The notes below the pieces were generated by a model, which worked only from the letters and a program-made list of their open reading frames with translations, ran no database searches and was not told the DNA's origin. From Halobacteroidaceae bacterium (GTDB taxonomy: Bacteria > Bacillota > Halanaerobiia > B1SED10-174), in contig PUKG01000054.1 in assembly GCA_003550445.1 (NCBI GenBank), positions 1 to 6,091 on the forward strand: a DNA stretch of 6,091 bases, written 5' to 3'. Position numbers and translations under genes: made by a program. The stretch's first letter is position 1; each line of letters opens with the position of its first letter. Positions 5,808 through 6,091 of the stretch are shown here, piece after piece.

Positions 5808-6091
5808 ATGCAGTACGTCGAGGGACTTAGTTGTATTAATTGCGGTAAAACCTATAAACCTGAACCAGAACGTTATCTCTGTACGGATTGTGGAGATAAC
5901 GGTCTTTTGGAGGTTGGATATAATTATTCAAGGATTAGAAGGGATTGGGATTTAGAAATCCTGGCTGAAAACTCTGATAATACTCACTGGCGTTACCTGC
6001 CACTCCTTCCAGTTTATCCGGATACCCCCCGCCCACCCCTTCGGGTGGGGGGAACCCCGATCTACAAAAATAGGCCCCTGGGAGAAGAACT
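5808..6091 (+). CDS. Threonine-synthase-like PLP enzyme with N-terminal zinc ribbon (partial, 3' end cut by window)
   Basis: An open frame of 94 codons runs off the window edge with no stop. The N-terminus has two CxxC pairs, C9-x2-C12 and C25-x2-C28, each followed by Gly, which is the zinc-ribbon seen at the front of many threonine synthases. LLEVGYNY (33-40) follows, then WRYLPLLPV and PPLRVGGTPIYK, the usual entry segment of the ThrC PLP domain before the catalytic lysine. The lysine and cofactor loops lie outside the window. Family-typical function is conversion of O-phosphohomoserine to threonine. Placed directly after ygeY, ygeW and another PLP enzyme, and with no thrA/thrB in view, it could instead be a lyase or synthase paralogue of this cluster. 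The ATG is supported by a strong ribosome binding site 4 bases upstream. Confidence 0.8.
   Translation, partial: MQYVEGLSCINCGKTYKPEPERYLCTDCGDNGLLEVGYNYSRIRRDWDLEILAENSDNTHWRYLPLLPVYPDTPRPPLRVGGTPIYKNRPLGEE

Overview
The window looks like chromosomal DNA of an anaerobic, low-to-mid-GC member of the Bacillota, probably in the Clostridia. The signs are purine-rich coding strands, strong Shine-Dalgarno sequences just before nearly every gene, a TTG start, a compact intrinsic terminator, and the gene content itself: a chemotaxis receptor beside a YgeY/YgeW-type catabolic cluster. The genus cannot be named from this sequence alone. All five real genes lie on the + strand. No tRNA, rRNA, CRISPR array, insertion sequence or phage gene was seen.

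Layout. Positions 54-1910 hold a complete methyl-accepting chemotaxis protein (MCP) with a Cache-like sensor region but no visible membrane segment, and a rho-independent terminator follows at 1930-1953. An AT-rich intergenic stretch of about 195 bases (1911-2105) separates it from a tightly packed gene set that probably forms one operon. That set is an M20 metallohydrolase of the YgeY family (2106-3299), a knotted carbamoyltransferase of the YgeW type (3324-4331), a 488-residue fold-type II PLP enzyme of unassigned function (4328-5794, overlapping the previous gene by 4 bases), and the start of a threonine-synthase-like PLP enzyme with an N-terminal zinc-ribbon motif (5808 to the window edge).

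How the genes may work together. In E. coli, ygeW, ygeX and ygeY are neighbours in a selenium- and purine-linked region. There YgeX is diaminopropionate ammonia-lyase (PLP), YgeW a carbamoyltransferase-fold protein and YgeY an M20 hydrolase. This window keeps ygeY and ygeW but has two other PLP enzymes where ygeX would be expected. The inference is a catabolic module that hydrolyses an N-substituted or ureido amino acid (YgeY), takes carbamoyl phosphate from a carbamoylated amino acid (YgeW, possibly feeding ATP synthesis through a carbamate kinase outside the window), and breaks down the remaining amino acid by PLP chemistry. The substrate cannot be read from the sequence. The upstream receptor could be a cytoplasmic sensor of a related metabolite, but the terminator makes it a separate transcription unit, so that link is weak.
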